64,000 nt of DNA. Origin: Chloroflexi bacterium TSY (GTDB lineage Bacteria > Chloroflexota > Anaerolineae > Caldilineales > Caldilineaceae). This document shows positions 24,921 to 36,567 of this stretch, in pieces (position 1 is the stretch's first letter; every line of letters begins with the position of its first letter). Made by a program: the position numbers and the translations under genes. Location of the stretch: NCBI GenBank assembly GCA_019217005.1, contig JAHBNG010000076.1, positions 1 through 64,000 on the forward strand, read 5' to 3'. The notes beneath the pieces were generated by a model. That model saw nothing but the letters and a program-made list of their open reading frames with translations, made no database searches and was not told the DNA's origin.

Positions 24921-27900
24921 CCCAACCTGTCGGCGTAAACAATCTCCAGCACATAGACGTCGTCAGGATGCAGTACCGCGCCAGGTTGTCGCCATTCGTA
25001 ACCAATGCTGCTGGTCTGAGCGACACCCCGTGCCATGATCATCTCCTGGTTCAACTGCTCGGATTCAACACCATTTGACCACAGGATGTTGAAGCCCACA
25101 ACGTTGTCTTCATTCGGCATGGTCCACTGGATCAGAACACCGTCAGGACTTGGGCGGACACTGTGGCTGACGAGAGCGACTGCTGTTGAGTTGAGGATTT
25201 CGACGCTGGCACAGGATAGATCGTCAGCGTCTTCCATCACAGTGACACCACCACCCCGTGCGCCGACGGAGTGCGCCAGATTGGGTGCCTGTCCACTACT
25301 GATACAGGGTGCAAACACCGAAAGAAGCGATGTGTCTGCCGCAGTGGTGAAGGTGACCACCACGCTGACCCACTCGTTCAGACCTAATCCGTCAATGTCG
25401 TTCAGGCCAGTCAGCACGTCGCTCCACATGAGGATGCCATCTGCCACACTACTTGGCGTCGGATTGGCACTGTTGTAGGTCATAAACACGCTGTTGTAGC
25501 GATCGTTCAATGGCAAAGTGGAGATGGTCACGCTGCCCGTATTGGTGATGCGGATAGTGAAGGAGATCGTCTCGCCCACTCGGTAATCGCCGACGCCGTT
25601 GAACTGCTTGTTGACGGCAATGGATGGGTTGACAACCGTCGGCATGACTGTCACTGTTGCGGGGTCGTGATCATCTTCATCGCCGCCGTTTGTGCCATCT
25701 TCGGCCACTTCGTCATCTACAAGATTAGTCGTTTCACCGGCCCCATTGGAGCCATCGTCCCCTGGTGTGGAATCTATGTCGGGCAGGTTGTCACCATTGG
25801 CATCTGTAACACTGGAAATGAATCCGGCAATCTCGGCCGTATTCGTATAGGTGCCGCTGAGGGCTGCCCCGGCTGTCAGCACGATGTCCACGCTGGCCGA
25901 TGAACCAACGGTTCCGCTAGGCGTCAGGGTAGCTGTCAACGTCTGCGTCACCGTGCCGGTGGATGCGCCCACAGGCGTTCCGTTCCAGTTGCCATCATTC
26001 AGGGTGAAGCCTGCTGGAATGTAGTCGGCCACGGTTATGTTGGTTGCGGTTACGATGCCCTGGTTGTAAATTGTGATGGTGAAGGTCACATCATTACCTG
26101 GCGAGATGGTCGGTGATTGCCCGATTGCCAGCTTCTTATCCAACGCCAGGTCGAAGCGATAGTAGAAGCCAAAGTCGACATTCTGACTCTGCGTGAGGGG
26201 AATGGGAGTGGTTGTAATGAGTACCGGTCTAGGATCTGGTCCAGCGTATGGCTGACCGCCCAGATTTCCCGTGTAACTGAAGTCTTCCAATACGCCACCC
26301 GAATTGAAGTTGCTGGCATCGACCTCTACCCAGTAGAGATCACCGCTAGTGGCAGCCACGCTGAATTGATAGAAGCCAACGCCATTTGTGCCGCCTGTGT
26401 CACTCCCCAAACCACCCACATCATCAGCAGTGATGGTAAAAGTCACCAACTCAGTGGGTTCAATGGTGCCGTTGAGCGTGCCGCTGTTGGCACCATCCTG
26501 ATAGAGGTTGACTCGCACTCCGTTGACGCCGGGTTCGTTTGCGCTTTTGATGCCATCGCCATTGATGTCGTGCCAGATCCAGTCGCCAATGGTCGACTTG
26601 GGTTCTACCGGGTCGATGGATACCTCCGCACAATCGCTTACATCCAGCGCCGTCGCCTTGTTGTAGGTCGTGCCGGGCGCTTCCTGACAGGCTGGGCTGC
26701 CTCCAGTGGCGCCTGACGTATCGGCTATCGTATCAAAGATGACAACGATGTCGAGCACCTCACCGAGGGCCAGTTCGCCATCGTTGTCCACGTCGTAGTC
26801 GGTGGCATCTGCCCAATAAACACTGTTGCTGGTTACGGTGGTAGCCTGGTTGGGACCTAATGCGTCGGCGATGGTGTTGAAGACCAGATAGGTGGCATCA
26901 AAGGTATCGGTTAGCGGTAGCGACGTGATGATGGTACTTCCCGTATTGGTGATACGAATAGTGAATGAAATTGGCGAGCCGGCCGTGACCGTAAGCGGTG
27001 TGTTCACCCATTTGGCGATCTCAATCCGTGGGGGTGCCACAGGAATCTCTTCATTGGTAAATGATATCTGTGTTGTGCCTCCATCGGTCACGTTGAGCCC
27101 CATCTGGGGGTTGGTGCTGGTGGTCTGCCAGCCAGCGGGAATGCTGGTCTCGGTGATGGTGTAGCTACAGGTGTTGCTGCTGCCGTCATCCACCAGTAAG
27201 TTGCTAAAGGTGACGGTTTGACCGTTCGCCCCCGTGGCCGTCGTCAATGAGGGCGTGGTGTCATAGGGTGCAGGGAGGGCACACCCTGCCGTTGCAGATG
27301 CAATCGTGAACTCCCAGCCAGCCACACCGGAGGGGTCGCTACCTGCGGCGATGTTCTTGGTGACCTCGATGCTGCCGACACTTGGAGGAATTTCTTCATT
27401 GGTAAACGAGATCTGTGTTGTGCCTCCATCGGTCACGTTGAGCCCCATCTGGGGGTTGGTGCTGGTGGTCTGCCAGCCTGCGGGAATGCTGGTCTCGGTG
27501 ATGGTGTAGCTACAGGTGTTGCTGCTGCCATCATCCACAAGCAAGTTGCTAAAGGTGACGGTTTGACCATGTGTCCCCGTGGCTGTCGTCAATGAGGGCG
27601 TGGTGTCATAGGGTGCAGGTAAGGCACACCCTGCTGTTGCAGATGCAATCGTGAACGCCCAACCAGCCACGCCGGAGGGGTCGCTACCTGCGGCAATGTT
27701 CTTGGTGACCTCGATGCTGCCGACACTTGGGGGTATTTCTTCATTGGAAAACGAGATCTGGGTGGTGCCCCCGTCGGTCACGTTGAGCCCTGTCTGGGGG
27801 TTGGTGCTGGTGGTCTGCCAGCCTGCGGGAATTCTGGTTTCGGTGATGGTGTAGTCACAGGTGTTGCTGCTGCCATCGTCCACAAGTAAGTTGCTAAAGA

Positions 27901-30856
27901 TGACGGTTTGACCGTTCGCACCTGTGGCCGTCGTCAATGCGGGCGTGGTGTCATAGGGTGCGGGTAGGGCACAGCCTGCCGTTGCAGATGCAATCGTGAA
28001 CTCCCAGCCAGCCACGCCGGAGGGGTCGCTACCTGCGGCAATGTTCTTAGTGACCTCGATGCTGCCGACACTTGGGGGAATTTCTTCATTGGTAAACGAT
28101 ATCTGTGTAGTGCCCCCGTCGGTCACGTTGAGACTCGCCTGGGGGTTGGTGCTGGTGGTCTGCCAGCCTGCGGGAATGCTGGTTTCGGTGATGGTGTAGT
28201 CACAGGTGTTGCTGCTGCCATCGTCCACAAGCAAGTTGCTAAAGGTGACGGTTTGACCGTGCGCCCCCGTGGCTGTCGTCAATGTGGGCGTGGTGTCATA
28301 GGGTGCAGGTAAGGCACAGCCTGCCGTTGCAGATGCAATCGTGAACGTCCAGCCAGCCACGCCGGAGGGGTCGCTACCTGCGGCGATGTTCTTGGTGACC
28401 TCAATGCTGCCCACACTTGGGGGTATTTCTTCATTGGTAAACGATATCTGGGTGGTGCCCCCATCGGTCACGTTGAGACTCGTCTGGGGGTTGATGCTGG
28501 TGGTCTGCCAGCCTGCGGGAATGCTGGTCTCGGTGATGGTGTAGTTGCAGGTGTTGCTGCTGCCATCGTCCACAAGTAAGTTGCTAAAGGTGACGGTTTG
28601 ACCGTGCATCCCCGTGGCTGTCGTCAATGTGGGCGTGGTGTCATAGGGTGCAGGTAAGGCACAACCTACCGTTGCAGATGCAATCGTGAACGCCCAGCTA
28701 GTCACGCCGGAGGGGTCGCTACCTGCGGCGATGTTCTTGGTGACCTCGATGCTGCCGACACTTGGGGGAATTTCTTCATTGGTAAACGAGATCTGGGTGG
28801 TGCCTCCATCGGTCACGTTGAGCCCCACCTGGGGGTTGGTGCTGGTGGTCTGCCAGCCTGCGGGAATGCTGGTCTCGGTGATAGTGTAGTCACAGGTGTT
28901 GCTGCTGCCATCATCCACCGGTAAGTTGCTAAAGGTGACGGTTTGACCGTTCGCACCTGTGGCTGTCGTCAATGTAGGCGTGGCGTCATAGGGTGCAGGT
29001 AAGGCACAACCTACCGTTGCAGATGCAATCGTGAACGCCCAGCCACACCGGAGGGGTCGCTACCTGCGGCGATGTTCTTGGTGACCTGAATGCTGCCCAT
29101 GGTTGCAGCCGAGACAATCACAAGTCCGGTGCCGCCGCCACCACCAGCAGCCGTCATACGACTGTTCTTGGGATTAACAATAGGTGCACCGCCCTGCCCT
29201 CCATCAACGCTCCAAGTTATGTTTGGGATGATTACTGTTTGACCACCCGTATTGCTGCTATCGGCAACACCAGCAGTATTGTCGAACCAGATACCGCTGC
29301 CGCCACCGCCGCCTACACCGCCGTGGTACACATCCGCAGACCCGCTAGCACCGCCACCGCCACCGCTGCCGCTATGTGGTGTACCTGCAGGCGGCGTACG
29401 CCCATTGTCACCATCGGCACGAATTGTATTGCCATTCCCGCTGAGGCTATCAAATTCGAGAAATACGATGCCGCCGCCTGCACCACCATCTAGCAGAACT
29501 GTTTCCGACTCTGTGCCGCTTGCGCCGCCAGCGCCTCCCAACATCAAACGTGGATTGGTATCGTTTAAATAATGGGCCGAATCTGGAATAACCGGAAGTC
29601 CGGCTATACCATTTCCTGCACCGCCTTCCCATCCGACGATTGACACAGCAACGGTGGTATCTGGATCAGGGGCTGGCCCACCACTGCCACCGCCACTCCA
29701 AGAACCACCTCCACCGCCACCTGACCCATCATCACCACCCACAAGCGCGCCAGCCGCACCACCGCCGCCACCTGCGGAGCCCTCATCGCCACCACCGGAG
29801 CCTACTCGAGTAGTACCCCCAATAGCACCGTCGCCACCAGAGCCGACACCACCAGCACCACCACCACCGCTGCCAGGTGAATCAATAGTTGGCGTGGTGC
29901 CGCCACCAGCACCACCGCCGGCGACGCCGCCACCAGCACCACTGCCACTCCTAGAATTGTAACTTCCATTAATTATAACAAATACGGTAATTCCACCACC
30001 ACCACCACCGCCACCACCAATAACGCCACCGCCACCGCCGCCGCCGCCAGCACCGCCATAAGATGATGGCTGACGTATCGTTACTGTGGCGCCATCGGTA
30101 CCTGATGCAGGTTGACCCAGATCGTTGATGCCGCCGCGACCATAGTCACCACCTGCAGATGAATTTACCACCACCACCACCGATGCCACCACCACCTTGG
30201 CCAAAATAGGTGGGATCACCTGCGCCCGGAAAACCCTGCCCTGCACCACCCGCACCCGTGGCGAGCGCACCGGCTGTCACAGTTGTTGGACCATTGTTGT
30301 CGTTAAAGCCTGCGCCAGATGCATCGATATTTGCATTGAGCGTGAGCGTACCGCCCTTCATGGCCACGATGCCGCCTGTAGAGCCATCCCATGCTTTGGC
30401 CAGGACAGTACCAGTTACTGTAATATCAGTAGCGTCATATGGGACGCGCACTAGCTGCACAGCTTCTGTGGCAACAGCATAGCTCTTGGTGATACCACTT
30501 AGTGTGATGGTGGATCCGCTGACCGCTGTCACGGTCAATAGCTCGTAGTTGCCCATATTCGAACCGGAATGCGCTGGGGCGATTCCGGTCATTTGAATCA
30601 ATAGGGCATAGTCATTTACGGCAAATGGAGTGCTAGCACCACCTGCGGCCAGCGCGCCAATGGTCACTACATTGCCGCTGATGTTGGTCACTGGAGCATA
30701 GCTGTTCACAATGCCAGAGACGCTGATGGCAGCCAGCGGAGCAGCCTGGGCGGCCAGCGGCGTGTTTACGCCAACCAAAAGTGCAACAATAGCAACTGCA
30801 ATTGTGCGCTTGGTCTGCTGTATGATGCAGGGTAAAAAACGCTTAAAAAGAAACAT
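24791..30856 (-). pseudogene. Giant surface protein, two frameshifts
   Basis: One ancestral gene read from 30856: a signal peptide (residues 1-40, TIAVAIVALLVGVNTPLAAQ), a glycine-rich region (about 30270-29150), six SpaA/prealbumin-like repeats (29097-27032), then DUF11-type domains (TAGSPISFTIRITNTG), an SdrD-B-like domain (GDWIWHDINGDGIKSANEPG), two more DUF11-type domains and a C-terminal fibronectin-like part (GVLIQWTMPNEDNVVGFNIL). Frame is lost near 30170 in a GGT-repeat tract and near 29045, where one of two tandem GCCA units is missing. The product would be exported and multidomain, about 2000 residues. IS4-family copy 2 lies 7 bp before the start codon. The final 43 residues are read antisense through another gene, so the native C-terminus is probably lost. 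Confidence 0.8.
27032..29097 (-). repeat. Six tandem 345-bp repeats (115-aa SpaA-like domains)
   Basis: Units begin at 29097, 28756, 28411, 28066, 27721 and 27376. Five spacings are exactly 345 bp once the 4-bp deletion in the first unit is counted. Each encodes GSIEVTKNIAAGSDPSGVAG ... ALPAPYDTTP ... VDDGSSNTCDYTITETSIP ... VTDGGTTQISFTNEE. Two conserved Cys per unit could form a disulphide. The units are nearly identical, indicating recent expansion or gene conversion. Confidence 0.9.
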
Positions 30857-30863
30857 TAACTTA

Positions 30864-32342
30864 CTTTACTTTCTGGTAAAAGAAAAGAGATGAGGTGAGA
30901 AATGTGACAAAAAGCGGTTAGCAGTTCATCCTAAAGGTAGAGAACCCAAAAAGGAGGAAGGAATGCTAACCGCGCCAGAAATAACTATAGCAGTACTGAT
31001 GAATGTATTGCAAGTAACGCCGATGGGAACAAACGTAAATGTAATGCGTCTGATGTGGGCAATGCGGAATGGGTCGTTTCTGAAAAGTCGAGGAGCAATC
31101 CATAGCGCATTGAAAGAAAGCGGGTTTGAAGATGAGGAGCTCCGGCGAAGCTGGTGGAGCTTTCGATATGGATCATGGGATATCACAAGTCTGCTGGGGT
31201 CAAGAAGAAGTGGAAAGGGAAAAAAAAGTTAGAAGGGTACCGAGTGAAAAGCATAGATATCACAGGGTTCTGGCGACCGAAGCTGCAAGGGAAAGTGAAC
31301 CGACTCTATAACTCAACGGCTCGTCGGCATTGCCCGCTCATCTTTGGAGTGATGATAAGCTCGGGGGAGATAGGCGGGAAGCGAGTGCCACTGCTCAAGG
31401 CAATCATGAGATGCACGGTTGGAACAAAGGAAAGTGAGTTTCGGAAAAAGCTGCTGACAGAGACGAAGAAATCACTGGAGTCAGACGAAGTGGCGGTGGT
31501 CGATGCCGGGTTTACAATCAGAGAAATGCTAGAAAGCGGCATCGACCGATTTGTCCTGCGGAAGCCATTAACTGCACAGTGCGCCGCAATGAGTTCCCCA
31601 AACGCAAAGAAAAAGGCAGACCACCTGAATATGGTGATATTGTGCGTCCGCTCTCTCGCAGCTATAAGGGAAAGCGACTCGAGGCTACAACTCCGGACTC
31701 GTCTGGTCGCTTTCTCTATAGTGGTCGCCTGATTTGCTATCAAGCATGGCACAATCTCGTCCCCAGAACAACCAAGGTGGATACAGCCAACCGTACCTAC
31801 TCGATTTACGTCATTCAGGATCCGGCCTACAACACACCTTTGGTTTTGGCGACCGTTATGACTTTGCAGCCTGAAACCATTTATCTTGTCTACCTGGAAC
31901 GCTGGCCTGTTGAACATCCCCCCTTGGCTTCCAAGCAGATGATTGGCTTACATCGTCAATTTGTTCATGCCGATGAGGCTTGTTTCCGCTTACCTGAACT
32001 GGGGCTGCTTGCTGGCAATCTTCTTTCCCATTTAGCCGCTTCTCTTCCTCCCATACCGACTGGCTACTGGGATCGAGCCTCAAGCCACTCCCGGCAGGCT
32101 GCGCCGTGTTCTCTCGAGTGCTCTTTTTCCAACTCCTGACCAACTCGACCCTGACTTTCGGAAAAAGGCCTCGGTTTCACACCATTTCCCTAAAGGCGTT
32201 CTCGCTCATCGCCGCCTCAATGCCGCTGCTTAAACTAGCCGAGCACTATTTTTACATTTTATCCCGTTTTTTCAGGGTGGATTCTTTTTTCCGCCCCTTT
32301 CGGTTTGCCCTTTGTCACTCAAGCCTTTACCAGAAAGTAAAG
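30864..32342 (+). mobile_element. IS4-family element, copy 2 (defective)
   Basis: 1479 bp between the same CTTTACTTTCTGG termini as copy 1. Flanks are ACTTA (left) and TACTT (right), which are not a matching target duplication. This suggests recombination between copies or deletion after insertion. It lies 7 bp before the start of the surface-protein gene, divergent from it, so it separates that gene from its native promoter and Shine-Dalgarno. Confidence 0.85.
30963..32233 (+). pseudogene. IS4-family transposase, copy 2, frameshifted
   Basis: Same protein as copy 1 but with the shared deletion in the GSWQEEVE region (near 31200-31215, here enlarged), loss of bases near 31325-31340, and a missing G near 31560. 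The C-terminal frame still shows YLERWPVEHPPLASK. Not functional. Confidence 0.85.
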
Positions 32343-32637
32343 TACTTTGGATTTTTGAGAATAATGGATTGTCGATGGGGTTCCCTCCTTTCGCGCAAAT
32401 TCGACAACGCTCAGATCGTTAGGTGTAGAACCTATCCCAAAAGCAGTTGCGCTGCATACCTATAATACACCCAATGTTGCCGCGTAGTTATCGGCCCGAA
32501 GGCTAGGTAATGCACTAGTCAGGTGGGTAGTTGTTGCATATGTGGTGGATCCTTGTTTATCAATTGAACCATACAGGGCAACAGTAGAAGGGGGTAAATT
32601 CGTAATATGTCCTATTTTTACCCGCTTCATGTTTTAA
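32343..32637. other. Gene-free stretch
   Basis: About 300 bp with no supported gene. A fragment GAACCTATCCCAAAAGC near 32431 matches the end of the small inverted-repeat element at 23222. Confidence 0.3.
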
Positions 32638-32880
32638 ATGCTCTCAGAATCGTCAGTCTGCTTGAGCAGCTCAATCCCTGCCATCAGATGTTATGTGGCC
32701 TTGCCGAGTTTGTTTCGTTCATATAGCACCCTGGCTGATCCAATGTGGGCCGTGCCCGTCTTGGGCAAAGGATGCTTTGCCAGTTCCAGATGCAGATCGG
32801 CAAGTTGTAGTGCACGCCGGTAGGTCTGCTCTGTAGAGCCGGCCTTGGACAATCTCCAACTCACCACGCTATGAGGACGA
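32638..32880 (-). pseudogene. MalT/LuxR-type TPR fragment
   Basis: The minus strand reads QTYRRALQLADLHLELAKHP, GTAHIGSARVLYERNKLGKA and LMAGIELLKQTDDSE across small frame changes. This matches the TPR region of large ATP-dependent LuxR (MalT-like) regulators common in Chloroflexota. No ATPase or DNA-binding domain is present. Confidence 0.5.
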
Positions 32881-33318
32881 GCGAGCGATCTGCACTGCGA
32901 CTTCAATGGACCGAGCTATCGAACCTGAGCCAGCGGGATGATCGAGTCCAAGCGACCCTGACCTGCAAAGACAATGCAGGAAAGATTGTAAGCGAAGAGA
33001 TTGTTGAAGTTCCCGGGCTTATCGGCTGCGATGGTGCTCGCCGCACCACCCGCAAGCTCTGTCAAATTGCCTATCTTTCCGACGCCTATCAAGCCTTGGA
33101 ACAACTGGGCGATGTGTTGACCGTGCAAGGGAAGTTGCGCCAGGCAGCGGACGTGTATCGCCAGTTTCTACAAGAGGCAACCAATGACGATGGCCGTCTG
33201 CAGCCAGTGGCCTGCTTCGCGCTGTTGGGCTCGGGTGTATCATCAGCGCTACGAACATGACGATGCGCTACGATGTCTTCAACAAGCGCTAGCGATTGCG
33301 CAATCTCTGACAATATAA
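32871..33318 (+). pseudogene. Chimeric debris: FAD-monooxygenase piece plus TPR piece
   Basis: The first half reads DRVQATLTCKDNAGKIVSEE then VPGLIGCDGARRTTRKL, the substrate/FAD-binding segment of FAD-dependent monooxygenases. It is joined in frame to YQALEQLGDVLTVQGKLRQA and, after a frame change, YERDDALRCLQQALAIAQSL, another MalT-like TPR piece. The fusion has no meaning as a protein and shows that deletions brought unrelated genes together. Confidence 0.5.
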
Positions 33319-34305
33319 TCGTCCGCACGAACTTGAACTGGCGGGATGCTCCAATTGAATGACCGGCTCTGGGCGGCCGCGCAGGCGTGCATAGATTTCA
33401 CTGATGGATAATCCTTCTTCCTCGCGTAGAATCTCGTCGAGTACACCCCGAAACTGCTCATGATCGGATAGAATTGTTGTCAAGAATGACGCGATTTCAT
33501 CTTGTCCGCGATAGACTTGATGGTGGTGCCCATCGGTTAAGAGCGAGACCTGGCCCGCATTGGCCATAGCAATGCACTTACGCTGCGCCTCATGCAAGAT
33601 GGCACTGTTGCTGTCGGGCCATGTAGGAATGAGCGGGAAGGTTGCGTCGCCCATGTGCAGCAGGCGATGTTCGGCGATGTAGAAGAGTACCTCATCGGGC
33701 GAATGCCCAGGCTCTTCCAGAACCCAAATATCAGCATCCCCAAAGACCCAGCCATCCCACGTGGTTTCACCAATCCGCAAGATCTGTTTCGGTAGTGCTT
33801 CATAGGGTTCAAGCGTTTCGCGCGAAATATTGATTGGTCGAAATCTGCGAATGACCGTGGTCATCAGCAGTTTCCAGGCTCTCTTTCGTCCCACTACCAT
33901 CGCCAGGCCATCGCGCAAGATCCCAGCCAACCGAAAATTTAGCTGATGTGCTTGATAGCCCGTAAATGGATCGTAGTACTTTTCCAACTCCATGAAATGA
34001 TCGGCAAAGTAGGCTTGTGTATCTAGCCCCGACCACCCATCCTTGGAGAGGCAATGGTGCTTCTCCTGAGCCGACACCTGTTGAATCAGGTCGTTGTTGC
34101 AGACGTGATCCAAGTGGCTGTGACTATGCAATAATGTGAATGTCTGGACAGAACCAATCTGGGCCAGTAGTTGTTCGATACTCTGTCGCATCTTGTGCCC
34201 TACACCGCTGTCGATCATATAGAGGCGATCCCCGACATGATAGGCAATCACGTTGGCGGGATCCGGCGCTTTGTTGACGTCCTCTGGCATCTCGCCTTCA
34301 ATCAT
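33289..34305 (-). CDS. Metallo-beta-lactamase-fold hydrolase
   Basis: 338 residues. The family metal-binding motif is seen as HSHSHLDH near residue 60 (HxHxDH), followed by an EEPGHSPDEVLFYI (third-region His, near 217) and HMGDATFP (bridging Asp, near 236). An insertion between them (FRLAGILRDGLAMVVGRK) resembles a specificity loop. The protein would be a cytoplasmic zinc hydrolase of unknown substrate. The last 25 residues after ARLRGRPEPVIQLEHP may be out of frame. It is the distal gene of a leftward strip with PaaK-like and methyltransferase genes. Confidence 0.8.
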   Translation of the reverse strand: MIEGEMPEDVNKAPDPANVIAYHVGDRLYMIDSGVGHKMRQSIEQLLAQIGSVQTFTLLHSHSHLDHVCNNDLIQQVSAQEKHHCLSKDGWSGLDTQAYFADHFMELEKYYDPFTGYQAHQLNFRLAGILRDGLAMVVGRKRAWKLLMTTVIRRFRPINISRETLEPYEALPKQILRIGETTWDGWVFGDADIWVLEEPGHSPDEVLFYIAEHRLLHMGDATFPLIPTWPDSNSAILHEAQRKCIAMANAGQVSLLTDGHHHQVYRGQDEIASFLTTILSDHEQFRGVLDEILREEEGLSISEIYARLRGRPEPVIQLEHPASSSSCGRLYCQRLRNR

Positions 34306-34362
34306 CCATAAGTTATCCGCTAGTTGGACAATATCTCCAAGCAGTGTTCTGCTCCTTGCAAT

Positions 34363-35234
34363 TCAATTCACCGTCCTCGTATGAAGTTCGCTCCGGTCAG
34401 CCCAAACATGGCGAAATTTGCCGCTAATCGGGTGCGGGCTGGGTGCTTCCGACGCCTGCTCAATGTGGACATCAGGCAACCTTTGCGCGGTCAGATAAGC
34501 GTGCAACCGCTGATGCGTGGTCAGCCAAACCTCATCTTTACTGGCACCGCTGGCCGCGTCAAGCCGCATGCGCAGAAAATTTGGTGCGGTCTGAATTAAC
34601 TGAAAACGTCGTACGCCTAGCGTTTCTTCAATAACCGTTGTCAGTGCCATTGGCAGCAAGTGAACCAACTCGCCGCAAGGCTTAGGTATGGTCAATACGT
34701 CATCCTGGCGACTCTCGATTTGCATCGTCGGCAGCGGTCTTCCACATGCAAGAAGATGCCAAACTCCCCTGTAGTACCCGATGTCGTCCACACGGCATAG
34801 CGATTCTGTAAAAGCTGGCTAATGCGCGTCTCCTCCGCGACAAAGTGCTGGACGCGCTCCTTCGTCACCGTCGGATCGGTCACCGAGGCGTCAAAGTTTG
34901 CCATCAGCTCCGGTTTGGTGACGGGCGGTAATTGACCAAGATCCTCGATAGTTAACGGACAGTCAGCATAGTGTGTCCGGTAAAACTCAGAATGGGTGCG
35001 TGCAAAGGCGATCATCTTTTGTAGCCGCGTTCGCTGGCGTGCCTCAAGCGTTCTTCTGTCCTGGTGTCTGGTGCGCCAAACGTCCCAAAATGTGGTTACC
35101 TGATTCGTGGTGGACCACGGTTCGCCTGCAATGATGGCATTGGTGGCCGTATGCCACGGTTTCACTAAGATGATGGTGTATGCCACTCCGCTGCTGACAT
35201 ACCTATCTTCTGCAAAGCCAACATCAACAGCCAA
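34363..35234 (-). pseudogene. PaaK-like adenylate-forming ligase, internally deleted
   Basis: The N-terminal part (FWDVWRTRHQDRRTLEARQR, then AVWTTSGTTGEFG with the P-loop-like STSGTTG box of phenylacetate-CoA ligases) stops near 34760. After a frame change it joins PLPTMQIESRQDDVLTIPKP and VIEETLGVRRFQLIQTAPNF, the C-terminal end of the same family. The middle, including the main adenylate-binding motifs, is missing: about 290 residues remain of an expected 430 or so. The first 50 residues actually belong to the tail of the upstream methyltransferase. Confidence 0.7.
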
Positions 35235-35258
35235 CGCACGTACAGTTTTGACGCGCTG

Positions 35259-35785
35259 CTAGTGGGGATCGAGCAGCACTCCGGTGATGGTGAGCGTGCC
35301 ACCCGGTTTCAGCGCATCGAAAATAGCAGCCAAGGCGGCCCGACGGTCAGGAATCTCGCCTAATATCGTTACCAAGACAGCACGGTCAAACGTGTTGGGT
35401 GCAAAAATATAGCGGACAGCCTCACCATGAACGAGTTGGACGTTGGCAATCCCCTTTTCTCGACTCGCCGCCGCGCCTGATGCAGCATGGCTGGCTGAAG
35501 GTCGAGTCCTGCCACCTGCCCCTCGTCACGGACACGCATGGCCAGCGGAATGGTGAGCCGCCCAGGACCACAACCCACGTCCAGGACAGACATGCCTGGT
35601 GCCAAGTTCATGGCAGCAATCGTGCGATTGGCGTGCGCCACGGTGTTCACATAGGGATTTTCTAGCAACCACACTAGCAAGGACGGGCATGGCAGCGCGT
35701 ACCGCCGTGATAGGAAACGCCAGCCAAAGATCGTTCCCAGTGCAACGCCAATCAGTCGCGACAAATATCTGACGAATCGAGTCAT
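35259..35785 (-). pseudogene. Class I SAM methyltransferase, frameshifted with stop
   Basis: The N-terminal frame has a hydrophobic start and motif I SVLDVGCGPGRLTIPLAMRV near residue 68, then QVAGLDLQPAMLHQARRRVE. A frame change near 35440 moves into VQLVHGEAVRYIFAP, VLVTILGEIPDRRAALAAIF and LKPGGTLTITGVLLDPH, where an in-frame TAG (35259-35261) interrupts. The same frame continues RALAVDVGFAED ... AYTIILVKP, the normal C-terminus, straight into the PaaK-like remnant. It lies 27 bp after the VIT1-like gene on the same strand. Confidence 0.75.
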
Positions 35786-35811
35786 GAATTAGGTGTCCTC
35801 AAAGATGTATC

Positions 35812-36567
35812 CTATGCGCCAAACGTCTGCCGCAGCCACGCACCCACAACATAGGCTAGGAAGGCAGCCAGACCGCCCATGAGAAGTGTCTCGAATCCGC
35901 TGCGTAACGCCGACCGACCAAGTACAAGACCCTTCACCATGCCAACGCCGAAGAAGGCGAGACCCGTGACGAGCGCACTCCCCAGAAATGCCTGGTCTGC
36001 TGTGAGGTCCGGTACGAGAAACGGAACGAGCGGAATGACGCCAACAACAAAAAATGCCGCAAAGGTTGCCAGCGCCGCACGCAGAGGACTGGGACCACTG
36101 ACCTGCAGACCCAGTTCCTCGGTCAGCATGGTATTCACCCATAGCTGCCGATCTTGGGTGATGACATCCACAATCTTTTCGAGCACGTCACCGTCAAAAC
36201 CTTTGCGTGCGAAAATCTGCCGGATCTCTTCCTGCTCGCCTTCGGGAATGTGTTCAATGTGATGCTCCTCGGTGCGGCGTGCCTTCTCGACAATCTCGCG
36301 CTGGCTCTTGGTGCCCTGGTAGTTGCTCACCGCCATGCTGAAGCCGTCGGCCACCAGATTGGCAAAGCCAAGTACAATAATGACGATGGTCGAAAACCCA
36401 CCCCCCACGGCACCGGCCACAACGGCAAAGGTCGTCACACAGCCGTCGATGCCACCAAGCATCGCATCGCCCAAATAGCTATGTTGTTGCACGCCATCAA
36501 GGCGGGCACTTATGACTGACGGATGATGTTCCGCCCTGAGATTCGTTGACTGTTTGTAGATTTGCAT
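35812..36567 (-). CDS. VIT1/CCC1-family Fe2+/Mn2+ transporter
   Basis: A 251-residue membrane protein with family landmarks: YLGDAMLGGIDGCVTTFAVV in helix 1, ANLVADGFSMAVSNYQGTKS in helix 2, a cytoplasmic metal-binding loop rich in Glu (EEHHIEHIPEGEQEEIRQIF), then PLRAALATFAAFFVVGVIPL and two more C-terminal helices. About five transmembrane segments are visible. It probably exports or sequesters ferrous iron or manganese. Its start overlaps the SRPBCC gene by about 70 bp, indicating co-transcription. The gene appears intact. Confidence 0.88.
   Translation of the reverse strand: MQIYKQSTNLRAEHHPSVISARLDGVQQHSYLGDAMLGGIDGCVTTFAVVAGAVGGGFSTIVIIVLGFANLVADGFSMAVSNYQGTKSQREIVEKARRTEEHHIEHIPEGEQEEIRQIFARKGFDGDVLEKIVDVITQDRQLWVNTMLTEELGLQVSGPSPLRAALATFAAFFVVGVIPLVPFLVPDLTADQAFLGSALVTGLAFFGVGMVKGLVLGRSALRSGFETLLMGGLAAFLAYVVGAWLRQTFGA

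Noticed and set aside
26117..26716. 199-residue plus-strand ORF inside the surface-protein region
   Set aside because: Antisense to DUF11/SdrD-like coding sequence; open only because of codon bias.
29150..30270. Plus-strand proline/alanine-rich ORFs and minus-strand Gly-rich tract as separate genes
   Set aside because: They are either antisense shadows or part of the frameshifted surface protein; composition follows from GGT/ACC repeats.
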